This document shows positions 36,635-47,121 of a DNA stretch of 64,000 nt, piece after piece. Location: NCBI GenBank assembly GCA_038373865.1, contig JAXGGA010005224.1, positions 1 to 64,000 of the forward strand. Reading direction: 5' to 3'. This stretch comes from Uloborus plumipes. Lineage: Eukaryota; Arthropoda; Arachnida; Araneae; Uloboridae. How positions within the stretch are numbered: position 1 is the stretch's first letter; each line of letters opens with the position of its first letter. Made by a program: the position numbers and the translations under genes. A model generated the notes under the pieces. The model saw only the letters and a program-made list of their open reading frames with translations. It was not told where the DNA came from and made no database searches.

Positions 36635-38045
36635 CACTGGCGGAAAAAAAAAATCCCAATACCAAAAAAGACTTGTGTTAGATAAACGAAATTTGGTAGG
36701 CGTGTTTATACAACTGAAAGATGACATCGATTGAAATTTTGCGCTCCGTGCATAAGTGGCGTAGCTGGCGTCACTCAGAACATGCAAATAGGGCTTGTTT
36801 TAAAAGCGTATTGTGAAGCTCGTGAGTATTATTTTTCCGTGAAATTTGACTAATTGCGTTCATTTTAGCCAGAATTGCCTTTAGGAAGACGAAGAAACCA
36901 TTATCAACAGCTCTCCGAGTTTAAACGAGGTCGTACAATTTGGCTACGAGAAGGTGGATTTTCATTTCGCGATATTGCAGAAAAAATTGGGTGGGAATGT
37001 TTCCATCATGCTATGGTCAAGGGATGGTACTACCCCAAGAAGATCGAGTTCCGAGCTGCCACGTGACATGAATGAGAAGGAAGATCGCCGAATCTTGCGT
37101 ACGGCTGCGGCGCATCGTACTGCATCTGCGGCTGAAATTCGAGCTGTAGTTGGTACCGCCGTGACCCAAGAAATGATAAGAAACTTTACTTCAAAGACAG
37201 CTCCGAGCCAGGCAGCCTGTAGCCGGCATTCCATTGACTGCAAACCATTGCCGTTTCCGACGACAGTGGTGCCAAGACAGAGCTCACTGGAGGTCGGAGT
37301 GGAGATCTGTTGTAATTTTTGATGAAAACAGATTCTGCCTTAGTGCCAGTGGTGGCTGTATATTGGTCAGAAGAAGGCCAGGGGACCGCCTGCATCCAAG
37401 CGGTCTACGGCCTAGACACACGGAACCCACACCTGGAGTCATAGTCTCTGGCGCAATTTCCTACGACAGCAGGGGTACTCTTGTGGTTATCCCAAACTCA
37501 CTGACTGAAAATTTGTCGTCAGTCTGGTAATTTAAGCAGTAGTACAGCCCTTCATAAGTAGCATTCAAGGGGGAGTTTTCTAACAGGATAACGCTCGCCC
37601 TCACATCGCTGCTATAGCGCAATGTGCTCTACAGAGTGCTGACATGTTACCATGACCTGCAAAAACACCAGGTCTGTCTTCAATTGATAACGTATGGGAT
37701 ATCATTGGACAGCATCTCGAGCATCATCCACAGTCAACAATGACGGTCCTTATATTGACACAACAAGTGCAATAAGAATGGCACTCCATACCACAAAGCG
37801 ACATTCGGCACCTGTATGACATAATGCATGCACGCTTGCAGGCTTGCCTTCAAAATTCTGGAGGTTACATCCTCTATTAAATTAACATAATTTCACATTT
37901 GCACAGCATTTTCTTGAGCTTAAATTAGCCAGTGATCTTGTACATTTAATCAATTAAACATGTTGACTAGACAATTGCATTACCCAAATTTCATTACTCT
38001 ACAGTAATTTTTTTATTGGTGTTGGGATTTTTTTTTTCGCCAGTG
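36635..38045 (+). mobile_element. Tc1/mariner element, Tcb1-like, both ends intact
   Basis: Terminal inverted repeats of about 28 bases begin CACTGGCG, continue through a poly-A/T run to ATCCCAA, and are flanked by TA (36633-36634 and 38046-38047). At 1411 bp it is full length for a Tc1 element. Its transposase is degenerate. It lies only 8 bases from the pogo-like MITE. Confidence 0.8.
36875..37880 (+). pseudogene. Degenerate Tcb1-like transposase
   Basis: Recognisable blocks occur in several frames: LPLGRRRNHYQQLSEFKRG at the start (ATG mutated to TTG), the paired-type DNA-binding region, VVIFDENRF with the first catalytic Asp, TPGVIVSGAISYDSRG, DNARPH with the second Asp near 37590, and IDNVWDIIG near 37690. 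At that last block Tc1 proteins have IEHVWD, so the third acidic residue is Asp instead of Glu. It ends GGYILY and TAA. Several frameshifts and a lost start make it inactive; such proteins cut and paste DNA at TA. Confidence 0.75.
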
Positions 38046-38047
38046 TA

Positions 38048-38960
38048 TGATTGAAAACAGGTCTAGGCGGTAAATGGGGGCAGTGGTAGATACATGAAAA
38101 AAAAAAGAGAAAAAACAATTTTATTTTTCCAAAAGTGTGCAGACGGTTTTTTTTTTTTTTTTTGTGCGTGGATTGACTGTTACTTTTGATTTTTATGAAA
38201 TAATGTGTTTTTTTATTCATTATTTTTCAATAAATTAATCAAACCTTGTGCTGTTTTTTATGCACGGAGGGTTCATATAATCTGAATTTTATAAAAACAA
38301 AAATTTTAATTTTTACTAACTTCTTATACTGGTTTTCTAGGAACAATGCAACTACCATATTCCTTGAGGTCAAGGTCGGTTGTTTTTCATATAATTTCTA
38401 AGTACATTTCCTACGCACTTTCTAAAGTTCTTTCTATTTACTGTATTAAAACTCAATCTTCATTATTATGTACGTTATATTTTCCATTTTGGAATGAGCT
38501 ATTTTTTGTTCTCTTAGTCAAACAAATTAATTCATCATATTTCTTGCAATTACTTTCAAGAGCTATTCTGTAAAAACAATGAATTGCTTTATGTTCAGCA
38601 GCATGCTTGCATTTAGTGCTTACTTTTAAGATACTTTTTTCGCACAACTTTGTTAAAACAGTTATAATTAGTTAGCTAAGGTTTTAATTTGGAGAGTATT
38701 GAGACCGAAAGCAGTTTTTCAAAAACTAAGGCAGGCCCTTTGTCAGTTTGGATGAACACCGGGTCGCCACCTTTGCTCATTCCCATAAAAACTATAAAAC
38801 TTATGCAGCATTGATTTTGATTTGGCATTATGGCTAAAAACCAAGGACTTGGAATGAGGGAGGAGAGAGGCTCCTCCATTGGTGTTTTGTTTTGAAGGAG
38901 GAAAAAAAAAAAAAAAACAATTTACTTCGCCTGGTGCATCAAAGCCAGTTGAGACTCAAG
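38048..38960. other. Unassigned AT-rich sequence
   Basis: Contains poly-A and poly-T runs and random frames. No gene or element end recognised. Confidence 0.4.
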
Positions 38961-38964
38961 AGCC

Positions 38965-38967
<3 letters not shown>

Positions 38968-39028
<61 letters not shown>
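38968..39028. repeat. (AT)n microsatellite
   Basis: About 30 uninterrupted TA units. Confidence 0.95.
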
Positions 39029-39031
<3 letters not shown>

Positions 39032-39670
39032 AAAGAAAATCGTTGTGCTACCTATTCTATTTGATAATAATTATGGGTCATTCATTCCATGTCAAGTGTA
39101 CGAGGCGTCCCTACTCGATCCCCTCCGATTATGATGAATTTTTTTTTTGGATGTACATATAGGACTTGCATGAGCCATACCAAATTATAACTCCATAAGC
39201 CTTATTGTTTAGCGAATAAAAATTATTTTGTAAAGGCCTCGTTTTTGTGTCTTGAAAAAATGACCAAATCGTCAAGTTTGTGCTTTTATTGCTCGCGACC
39301 TAAGACGATTATCAGGCTCAAATTTGGTGATTCTGATCACTGTTCAGGGTAGAATAGCCTACTTGTGTAACAAAAGCTCAAAGCATTGTAAATTTTTTGC
39401 AATTTGCTGCCAAAGTTGGTAAAAAATCGTATTTTGACCATACGTTATCAGCTTGTATCTGCTGAGAGAATGACTTTCTGAAGCTTATTCTTTCCTCGTT
39501 TGTAGCCTGATAGTTCGTCCGAAAGGTGTGCAAGTGGCATCTTGATATCTCAAATAATTGCTGAATTATGCCAGTTGAAATTCCAGACAATTTTTTTTCT
39601 GAATTTTGTCTCAATTTCAAAGGGCAATATCTCAAAAGGGTCATCTTGAACTTCAATTTTTATTACATCA

Positions 39671-40182
39671 CTAGCTGTACCCGCCCGTTGTTGCCCGTGC
39701 ATTTAGATTATTGTGATTTGTTAAAGGTCATGACAAATGCAAGACGGATCGGAAATTGAAGTCTTTTAAATTCAAACGGCATATCGGTTGAGATTATCGG
39801 GATCCTAGGAATGAGCAATCGTTTCTGACAGCTTATCACATATAAATTTCAAGGGAAGTAACGCGTTTGTTTGTAATTTACTTCACCAAAAAGTCAAATA
39901 ACACTCAACGCACCGCTAGCTTACAACCTGTTTACTGCGCACCGGTAGCTGCCAGAATGTGTGCTTTATGTCGCTCAGCCATGGAGGTGTCAAAAAAGGC
40001 TTAGTAAAAAGGCTTAGTCAATAAGACAGTTTTTCTATTTATGTAACTGACACACATAAATTATAGCCTATGTCCGTCTCCTGGCTCTAAGCTACCTACC
40101 CAACAATTTTTAGCCATATCGGTACAGCCGTTCTTGAGTTATAAGTAGTGTAACTAACACGACTTTCTTTTATATATATAGA
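39671..40182 (-). mobile_element. Non-autonomous Helitron in the left arm
   Basis: The minus strand starts TCTATATATATAAAAGAAAG and ends GGGTACAGCTAG. The corresponding place in the sibling's right arm (near 58996) reads CTTTCCAA-TGATGTAA without an insert, so the element sits exactly between A and T with no duplication, as Helitrons do. Confidence 0.82.
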
Positions 40183-41835
40183 TTGGAAAGAACACACTTT
40201 TTTTTAACTAAAAAACGTTATTTTTATTTTTGAGACAAACCAGTTTCAAGGGATATTTCAGATCAAAAATGTGAACGTCATTCAACGTGAAACAAAGAAC
40301 AAAAGACACACCTTAAAAGTTCATGTCAATTTGTTCTTTAAATTTACCGGAGCTATTTTGCTTATGTTCTAATGAAAAACCCGTTTTTAGACATTTTTGA
40401 ACTTAAGTTTTTGTGTGCGCATCCGTAAAAAGTCAAGAAATGGCAAAAAATAAAGTTTCGTTCTTAACAAAAATAATTATCTTCTTATCGCTGCTATAAG
40501 AGCTAGAGTGTTTTCCTATGTGTTATTTTTAAGCTCTTGAAACAGAATTTCGGATGATATGTCACTTGGAGGGGTTGTAGGTTACTAATGTTTCAAGGTT
40601 ATAAAAAGAATTTTCCCATTTTTCATAATTTTTCTTTATGGGCAAATTGCAATCATAGGCTGAATATCTAAACACATCCTTGGCAGTAGAAAAAATGAAT
40701 TTTCAATTACTACTTATCATATTTTCAATTACTATTATTATTATTTACATGACGGGAATAATTGCAATATTCAACTCTATCAAAAACTTCCGTTATCGTT
40801 TTTTAGAATAATGGCTTTGCAGTCTCATTATACATATTTTGTATCACATGCACACCATATTAACTGTTTTATTTATTATTTATCTCCTTTATTAATTATT
40901 TTTATTTTTAATTTTTTGAAAGGGAAACAATGCTCTTTATGAACTTAAAGTATTAATGACACCTTGCTAAGTGACATATCATCTGAAATTCTGTTCTAAG
41001 ATCTCCTAGAAAAGACTCAAGCTTTTATAGCAGCGATTAAAAAAATAATTCTTTTTGTTAAAAACAAAACTTATTTTTTTGCCATTTCTTGACTTTTTAC
41101 GGATGCACACACGAAAACTAAAGTTCAAAATTATCTAAAAAAGGTTTTTTCATCAGAACATTAGTACAATAGCTCCTTTAAATTTTATTAGAGCAAATTG
41201 ACATGAACTTTTAAGGTCTATGCCTTTTTTTCTTTGATTTTACGCGGAATAACGTACACATTTTTTATCTGCAATATCCCCTTGAAACTGGTTTGTCTCA
41301 AAAATATAACTAACGTTTTTTAGTTAAGAAAAGTGTGTTCTTTCCAATGATGTAAAGAAACTTGAAATTTATGATGACCCTTTTCAGATATTGCCCTTTG
41401 AAATTGAGACAAATTCAAAAAAAAAAAAAGACTGGAATTTCAACTCGCATAACTCAGGAATTGTTTGAGATATCAGGATTCCACTTGCACAGCTTTCTGC
41501 CGAACTATCAGGCTACAAACGAGGAAAGAATTAGCATCAAAAAATCATTGTCTCGGCAGATTAAAGCTGATAACGTATGGTAAAATTTGCCAAAATACGA
41601 TTTTTTACCAACTTTGGCAGCAAATTGCAAAAAATCAACAGTGCATTGAGCTTTTGCTTCACAAGCTATTCTACCCTAAACAGTGATCACAATCAACAAA
41701 TTTGAGTCTGATAATCGTCTTAAGTCGCGAGCAATAAAAGCACAAACTTGACGATTTGGTCATTTTTTCAAGACACGAAAAAGAGGCCTTTACAAAATAA
41801 TTTTAATTGGCTGAACCACGAGGCTTATGGAGCTA

Positions 41836-42635
41836 CTAGTTGCCAGGGCAGCTAGATTATCTTCCTGCGGCATGTTGATGCATAACGTCCCCCTTCTCTA
41901 ACTTTTACCTCATTCTGAAGTTATATTATTTGATATAATTTAATGTTTATTCGATTTCAAGACATACCACGCACGTGGCCCGGCGTTGCATGGGCACTTC
42001 GCGCCCTGAAAGTAGTGAGGAAAATTTCAAGAAACTACTCCCCGCCAAGGCGGCTCGCTAACAGGAGCTTCACGCCTTCACTTTTTTCCTGCATCAAAAA
42101 AAAAAAAAAAAATCATTCGAATTAATGAGATGCTTCGCGCCTTCAAAATGGTGAGGAAAGTTACAGCAAGTTCTGCTCGCTCAAGGGAAAGAAGCAGACA
42201 TAGATACTCAGTTTTTAATATAAGTAGATGGCTTTTCAACAAATGAATGTTTCAAAATATTACAAGTAGCTAGCGATAAAAATACTACGTAAGTGGCCCG
42301 CTTATGAGTTTCGTGTTTGATTTAGTTAAGCCTTCCTTCAAAATTCTCATTATCATTGTTATTACTGTTTCATAGCAACCACGTTTTGCAATGCAACAAT
42401 GGATTTCATATTTAATCATTTATTAGGCTTAATCGCTTTAAATTTGACTACTTATTAATTGATATCTTCGCTAATTAAAATCGTATAATTATATAAATTG
42501 AAACTAATGAAGCCTGAAAAATTACCTATCTATCGGTACCTGGTTCGACTTTCAGTTCATTGGCGTTCAGGAGAAATAAGCGTGACATAGAAATAAAGTT
42601 AGAAAGAAAGATACTCAGTTTTTAATATAAGTAGA
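41836..42635 (-). mobile_element. Tandem Helitron, unit 1
   Basis: The minus strand starts TCTACTTATATTAAAAACTG and ends with a CTAG-terminated hairpin (AGCTGCCCTGGCAACT). It abuts unit 2 with no spacer: the 5' end of this unit touches the 3' end of the next. An internal copy of the 5' end (TTTTTAATATAAGTAGA, near 42211-42228) suggests it is itself composite. Confidence 0.75.
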
Positions 42636-43443
42636 CTAGCTGCCAGGGCAGCTAGATTAGCTTCCTGCGGCATGTTGATGCATAACGTCCCCCCTCTCTA
42701 GCCTTTACCTCATTCTGAAGTTATATTATTTGATATAATTTTATGTTCATTTGATTTCAAGACATACCACGCACGTGGCCCGCCGTTGCACGGGCACTTC
42801 GTGCCTTGAAAGTAGTGAGAAAAATTTCAAGAAAGTACTCCCCGCCAAGGCGGCTCGCTAACAGGCGCTTCACGCCTTTACTTTTTTCCTACATAAAAAA
42901 ATCATTCGAATTATTGAGATGCTTCGCGCTTTCAAGATGGTGAGGAAAGTTTCAGTAAGTTCAGCTCACTCAAAGAAAAAAAACAGACATAGATACTCAG
43001 TTTTTATTATAAGAAGATGGCTTTTCAACAAATGAATGTTTCAAAATATTACAAGTAGCTAGCGCTAAAAATATTACGTAAGTGGCCCGCTTACGAGTTT
43101 CGTGTTTGATTTAGTTAAGCCTTCATTCAAAATTCTCATCATCATTGTTATCACTGTTTCATAGCAACGACAGTTTGCAACAATGGATTTCATATTTAAT
43201 CATTTATTAGGCTTAATCGCTTAAAATGTGACTACTTATTAATTGATATCTTCGCTAATTAAAATCGTATAATTATATAAATTGAAACTAATGAAGCCTG
43301 AAAAATTATCTATCTATAGGTACCTGGTTCGACTTTCAGTTCATTGGCGTTCAGGAGAAAGAAGCGTGACATAGATAGATAGTTAGAAAGAAAGATAGAA
43401 AGAAAGAAAGAAAGATAGATACTCAGTTTTTAATATAAGTAGA
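42636..43443 (-). mobile_element. Tandem Helitron, unit 2
   Basis: This is a head-to-tail second copy of unit 1, similar along its length, with the 3' hairpin CTAGCTGCC-A-GGGCAGCTAG and the 5' end at 43443. The pair occupies one AT target: the sibling fragment at 53007 reads GCAATAATTTGG where this site reads CTA, insert, TAATTTGG. Confidence 0.75.
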
Positions 43444-43684
43444 TAATTTGGTATGGCTTCGTGCAAGTCTTATATGCACAGCACATCCAAAAAAAATTTA
43501 TCAAAATCGGAGGTGTCGAGTAGGGATTTTTTCAAAATTTGGGACACTTGACATGGAATGACCCTAATCTTTGTTCTTACAACTATCCAATACCTGTCAA
43601 AATTGTGGAAAAAATTAAAAAGATTCACCCTCCTTTAGCATTTAGCAATTGCTTTCGACAAGAGGGATTGGGACAGTGCTACAT

Positions 43685-44100
43685 CCCTAGCAGCATCATC
43701 TCATCGGCTGATGATCGGCCATTCATCGAAACCCGATGAAATTCTCATCGGCCGATGATCCAATATGTCTCGTCGTCCAAACAGAATCCGAGCAGCAAAA
43801 TCCGATGAGTTTTGCTCGAAATACGATGAGATTTGGAGCAATTTACGAGCAGAACGGTCCCGTGCCCATGAATTTCATCAGGAAACTTGATCGGAAGGAT
43901 ATCGTTTTCGGATGCAATATAGCTCGACCTACTTTCGTCGGGAAAGTTGATCGGAAGGATATCGCTTTCCGATGAAAAGTAGCTCATCGAAAACCGTGCT
44001 CGGATACTGATCGGAACGATGTCATCGTGCGTTACGTGATCAGTTTATGAGGAGTTCGATGATCAGCCGAGCAAAATCCGATGAGTTGATGCTACTTGGG
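43685..44100. mobile_element. MITE with CCCWAGYAGC ends, 416 bp
   Basis: The left end CCCTAGCAGCATCATCTCAT is mirrored by ATGAGTTGATGCTACTTGGG. AT flanks both sides. The interior is dense in CGATGA/TCATCG words, giving many short inverted repeats. It shares its terminal motif with 44175-44282. Confidence 0.62.
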
Positions 44101-44174
44101 ATGATTAGCAAAATTAACTTTCAAAGTTTGGGATTCACTACGGAAAAATAAAATGTATACATGAAAAGAGGCAT

Positions 44175-44282
44175 CCCAAGTAGCACACTTCGTTTTTTAA
44201 AGGTTGTAAAATGGTTATTAACATTGTGACAATGGTTTAAAAACGTTTATAAAACGTTTAAACGTTTTTTGTGCTACCTGGG
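44175..44282. mobile_element. Short MITE with CCCAAGTAGCA ends
   Basis: CCCAAGTAGCACA on the left and TGTGCTACCTGGG on the right, again between AT flanks. The 108-bp body has ACGTTT/AAACGT repeats. Confidence 0.6.
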
Positions 44283-44657
44283 ATACTACATTTATTTTAA
44301 AATACGAAATAATGAGATGTGTTTTGTTTATAAACATTCACTTTCGTAATATTATGAAACATCCAGAACTATCAACGAAACTCTTTAGAACGTATTTTGC
44401 AAACATACTGTTTTTGAAATGACTCCAAAAGTATTGTCTGCCAACTGACATTTACTTCCTTCAAAAATACAAGGAAACAATGCATATTTTCTTCTAAAAC
44501 GCAGCCGAAATTGTTAGAAATTACATAAGATATTCGCCTGCGATGAAAGTTATGTGCGAGTTAACGTCTGAGGTAGTATGACGTGAAGACTTCCACTTTT
44601 CATACTGAGAGAGATGAAACTTTCATCTGACCAAAGCCGGATTTGACATAAAGTTTA

Positions 44658-44800
44658 CAAATACCTTTGTGCTGTTGATGTGGAGAAAAATACAACGTTA
44701 AGGAGCCACAAATAATCAGGGATACTGCAGACACGTGTTTCGGGGCTACAAGGAACCCCCTCTTTCAATGCAAGAAGTGTGAGCTTTAGGATGGACGAAA
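44658..44800. repeat. Fragment of the 13759-13938 repeat family
   Basis: It shares ACACGTGTTTCGGGGCTACA and GCAAGAAGTGTGAGCTTTAG with 13759-13938 in the same order, but only the left arm is present. Confidence 0.55.
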
Positions 44801-44805
44801 TCTAA

Positions 44806-45738
44806 AATTTGTTCCTTGGGAGTACCTAGGGCATGGCCCTCTACCTCCCACGTCGTTATTGGTTAGTAGGGTGAAACATAGCAGTTCTAAGCCAATGACG
44901 AGCAGGCATGGTAGTTACGTTACGAACTTAGAAATGATAAATTTCAAATGTGAAAAAATTACATTAAATTAATTAAGGAATAAAGGGGTATGGAATAAGT
45001 TTTTTTTCCCCTCCTAAACCGATAAAAGCAATACGGAGGAACAAAAGACAGTGTAAATAGCAAAAACTGGATATTAACAAAACAAACAAGACAATATTAG
45101 AGCCGAAATTTATTACATGAAACCATCAAGAAAAAAACCGTTAAGAAATAAATTTCCAAAAAATCCGAAAGATAATAAATATTGTCAAATGAATGAAACC
45201 ACTTATGAATAAATTAGCAATAAATTTACAAGTAGGACACTTATGTACCCAAGCAATTGTAACACACGGAAAAACAGCACAAAGAAAACAGAATGAAATA
45301 AAATGAAGTGAAATTAGTCAAAAATGTGTGAAAAAAATTGAAAAGGTAAATTAGTTAATTAATGTAAAGATAAGCGACGCGAAAAGTCAAAAGGCTGATA
45401 AATATAATTTATACAAATGGACGCCAAACAGCAGAAAAGTAAGGAATAGCATTTGAAGTTAACTAATTTAGAACTGTTTTTCAAAATGTGGAAGGATTCC
45501 CAAAAATCAAGATCTGATGGTTTGGGGCATTTTTAAAGCTGTTTGTGTTGTTGTTTTGTGCTAGGTAGCCTTTCAATTTGGGGTGCAATGCTTCAACTGC
45601 GCTATAGTTAAATGTGAAGTCCAACTTTCGCAATACACCCATATTCCACAGCGACCCATTTATAGGGCAGGTCAGCAAATCATTAAAGTGTGTTTCGCGG
45701 AACCCTAGCTCAAATTTAATGCCCAAGTTTCTTCTTTA
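44806..45738. other. Unassigned AT-rich sequence
   Basis: No gene or transposon boundary recognised up to the Tc1 left end. Confidence 0.4.
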
Positions 45739-45740
45739 TA

Positions 45741-47121
45741 CACTGCTCGACATTGAAAATGCAACACCAAGAAGGAGTGGTCAAAAATTCATGCAAATTT
45801 TACCGTAGACGCACGTCACTGAGTTATGCAAATGATATGAAATGCGCAGCTCTCCGACGCACGTGAAGTAAGATATAAGAGAATAAAGTTGAAAAGTGGG
45901 CTATGTTCACGTTGGTTTTTCTGCCAGACTAATTATCGGAGAAATTTGGTTTTTGTCTCGAAGGATACGTGTGATAGGAGGAAATGCCACGCCGTCCTCA
46001 ACGAAGACACTTCCAGCATATAGACGACTTTACAAGGGGTATGGTGATCGGACTGAGAAGGGGAGGTTGATCCATACGTCAAATTGCAGCTGATACCCAC
46101 AAGGATGCAAGCACTGTGCATCGGCTGTGTCGGAGATGGTTGGAAAGAGGAAATGTAGCCACATTGAGGGGTGCAGGTGCAGCCAGAGTGACGTCAGACC
46201 GCTTGGATCGACGGATTCACCGACAAGCTGTGGCGGACCCGCAAGTCACTTGTACGTCGATTCTGCAGCACGTGCAAGGTACCCTGGATGTTCCTGTGTC
46301 GACCAGAACCATTTCCCGTCGACTGGTTGCACGTGGCCTGCAATCACGGCGCCCGCTAAGAAGGCTGTCATTGACCTCACAGCACAGACTCCAATGTTTG
46401 GAATGGTGCCGGACCAGAGTGACGTGGATGGCAGAATGGCAAACCGTAGTGTTCTCAGATGAATTCCGCTTCTGTTTTTCCAGCGATAGTCATCGCATAC
46501 GTGTGTGGCGTCGACGTGGAGAAAGATCGAATCCGGCAGTAACTGTGGAACGCCCCACAGCGCGACAACGTGGCATAATGGGTTGGGGCGCTATTGCATA
46601 CAATTCCGTATCACGTCTAGTTCGTATTCGGGGCACTATGACGGCCCAACGATATGTAGATAATGTACTGCGGCCGGTGGCAATCCCCTACCCTCAGGGT
46701 CTGCCAATGCAATTTTTCAACAGGATAACGCCCGGCCACACAGTGCTCGAATCAGCCAACATGCTCTACGAGGTGTACAGATGCTTTCCTGGCCACCATA
46801 CTCTCCTGACTTGTCACCAATCGAACATGTGTGGGACGTGATTGGACGCCGTTTGCAGAACCTGCCACTGCCTCGTTCAGAGGACGAACTGTGGCAAATG
46901 GTTGAAAGGGAATGGAGTGCCATCCCTCAGGACACCATCCGCAGGCTTATTGACTCCATGCCTAGACGTGTTTCTTCGTGCATCGCTGTCCGCGGTGGTC
47001 CTACTTCTTACTGAGCCGACGCCGTCTTCGCTCTAAATTTTGCTTATTTATTTTGAAATAAATATCACTTATTGTTCCATGCTGTCTCTGTCTTCTTACC
47101 AAATTTCATCAATTTCTGACC
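45741..47121 (+). mobile_element. Tc1/mariner element, right end missing
   Basis: The left end TA-CACTGCTCGACATTGAAAAT is a Tc1-type terminus with the TA target (45739-45740). The right inverted repeat is absent: sequence breaks at TTTCTGACC (47121), where the foldback MITE begins. The expected inverse of the left repeat was not found beyond the MITE either. Confidence 0.72.
45984..47014 (+). pseudogene. Tc1-like transposase with one stop and one frameshift
   Basis: The frame starts MPRRPQRRHFQ and runs near full length (about 343 codons). A TGA at 46068-46070 interrupts the first helix-turn-helix after LRRGG. Later blocks are intact: IHRQAVADPQVT, VVFSDEFRF (first Asp), and IMGWGAIAYNS. A frameshift near 46720 separates these from DNARPHSARISQ (second Asp) and SPDLSPIEHVWDVIG (Glu). 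I count 32 residues between the second Asp and the Glu, against 34 in nematode Tc1. The end is RGGPTSY then TGA. The product would be a TA-specific cut-and-paste transposase; this copy is inactive. Confidence 0.82.

Larger units (their letters stand above)
39075..43564. mobile_element. Palindromic DNA element carrying three Helitrons
   Basis: The left end reads GGGTCATTCATTCCATGTCA and the right end is the inverse of GGGTCATTCCATGTCAAGTG. The flanks are TTAT (39071-39074) and TAAT (43565-43568). Removing the Helitrons at 39671-40182 and 41836-43443 leaves 2370 bp, against 2364 bp for the uninterrupted sibling at 57240-59603. The arms of about 1.2 kb are inverted copies of each other. No transposase is seen. 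Confidence 0.75.

Noticed and set aside
38968..39028. Regularly repeated short units, considered as an array
   Set aside because: Simple TA microsatellite.
39378..39656. 92-codon frame repeated in other palindromic arms
   Set aside because: It recurs because the transposon arm recurs; frames in the other arms are broken at different places and the sequence looks non-coding.
45741..47121. Complete, active Tc1 transposon
   Set aside because: The right terminal repeat is missing and the transposase has a stop and a frameshift.
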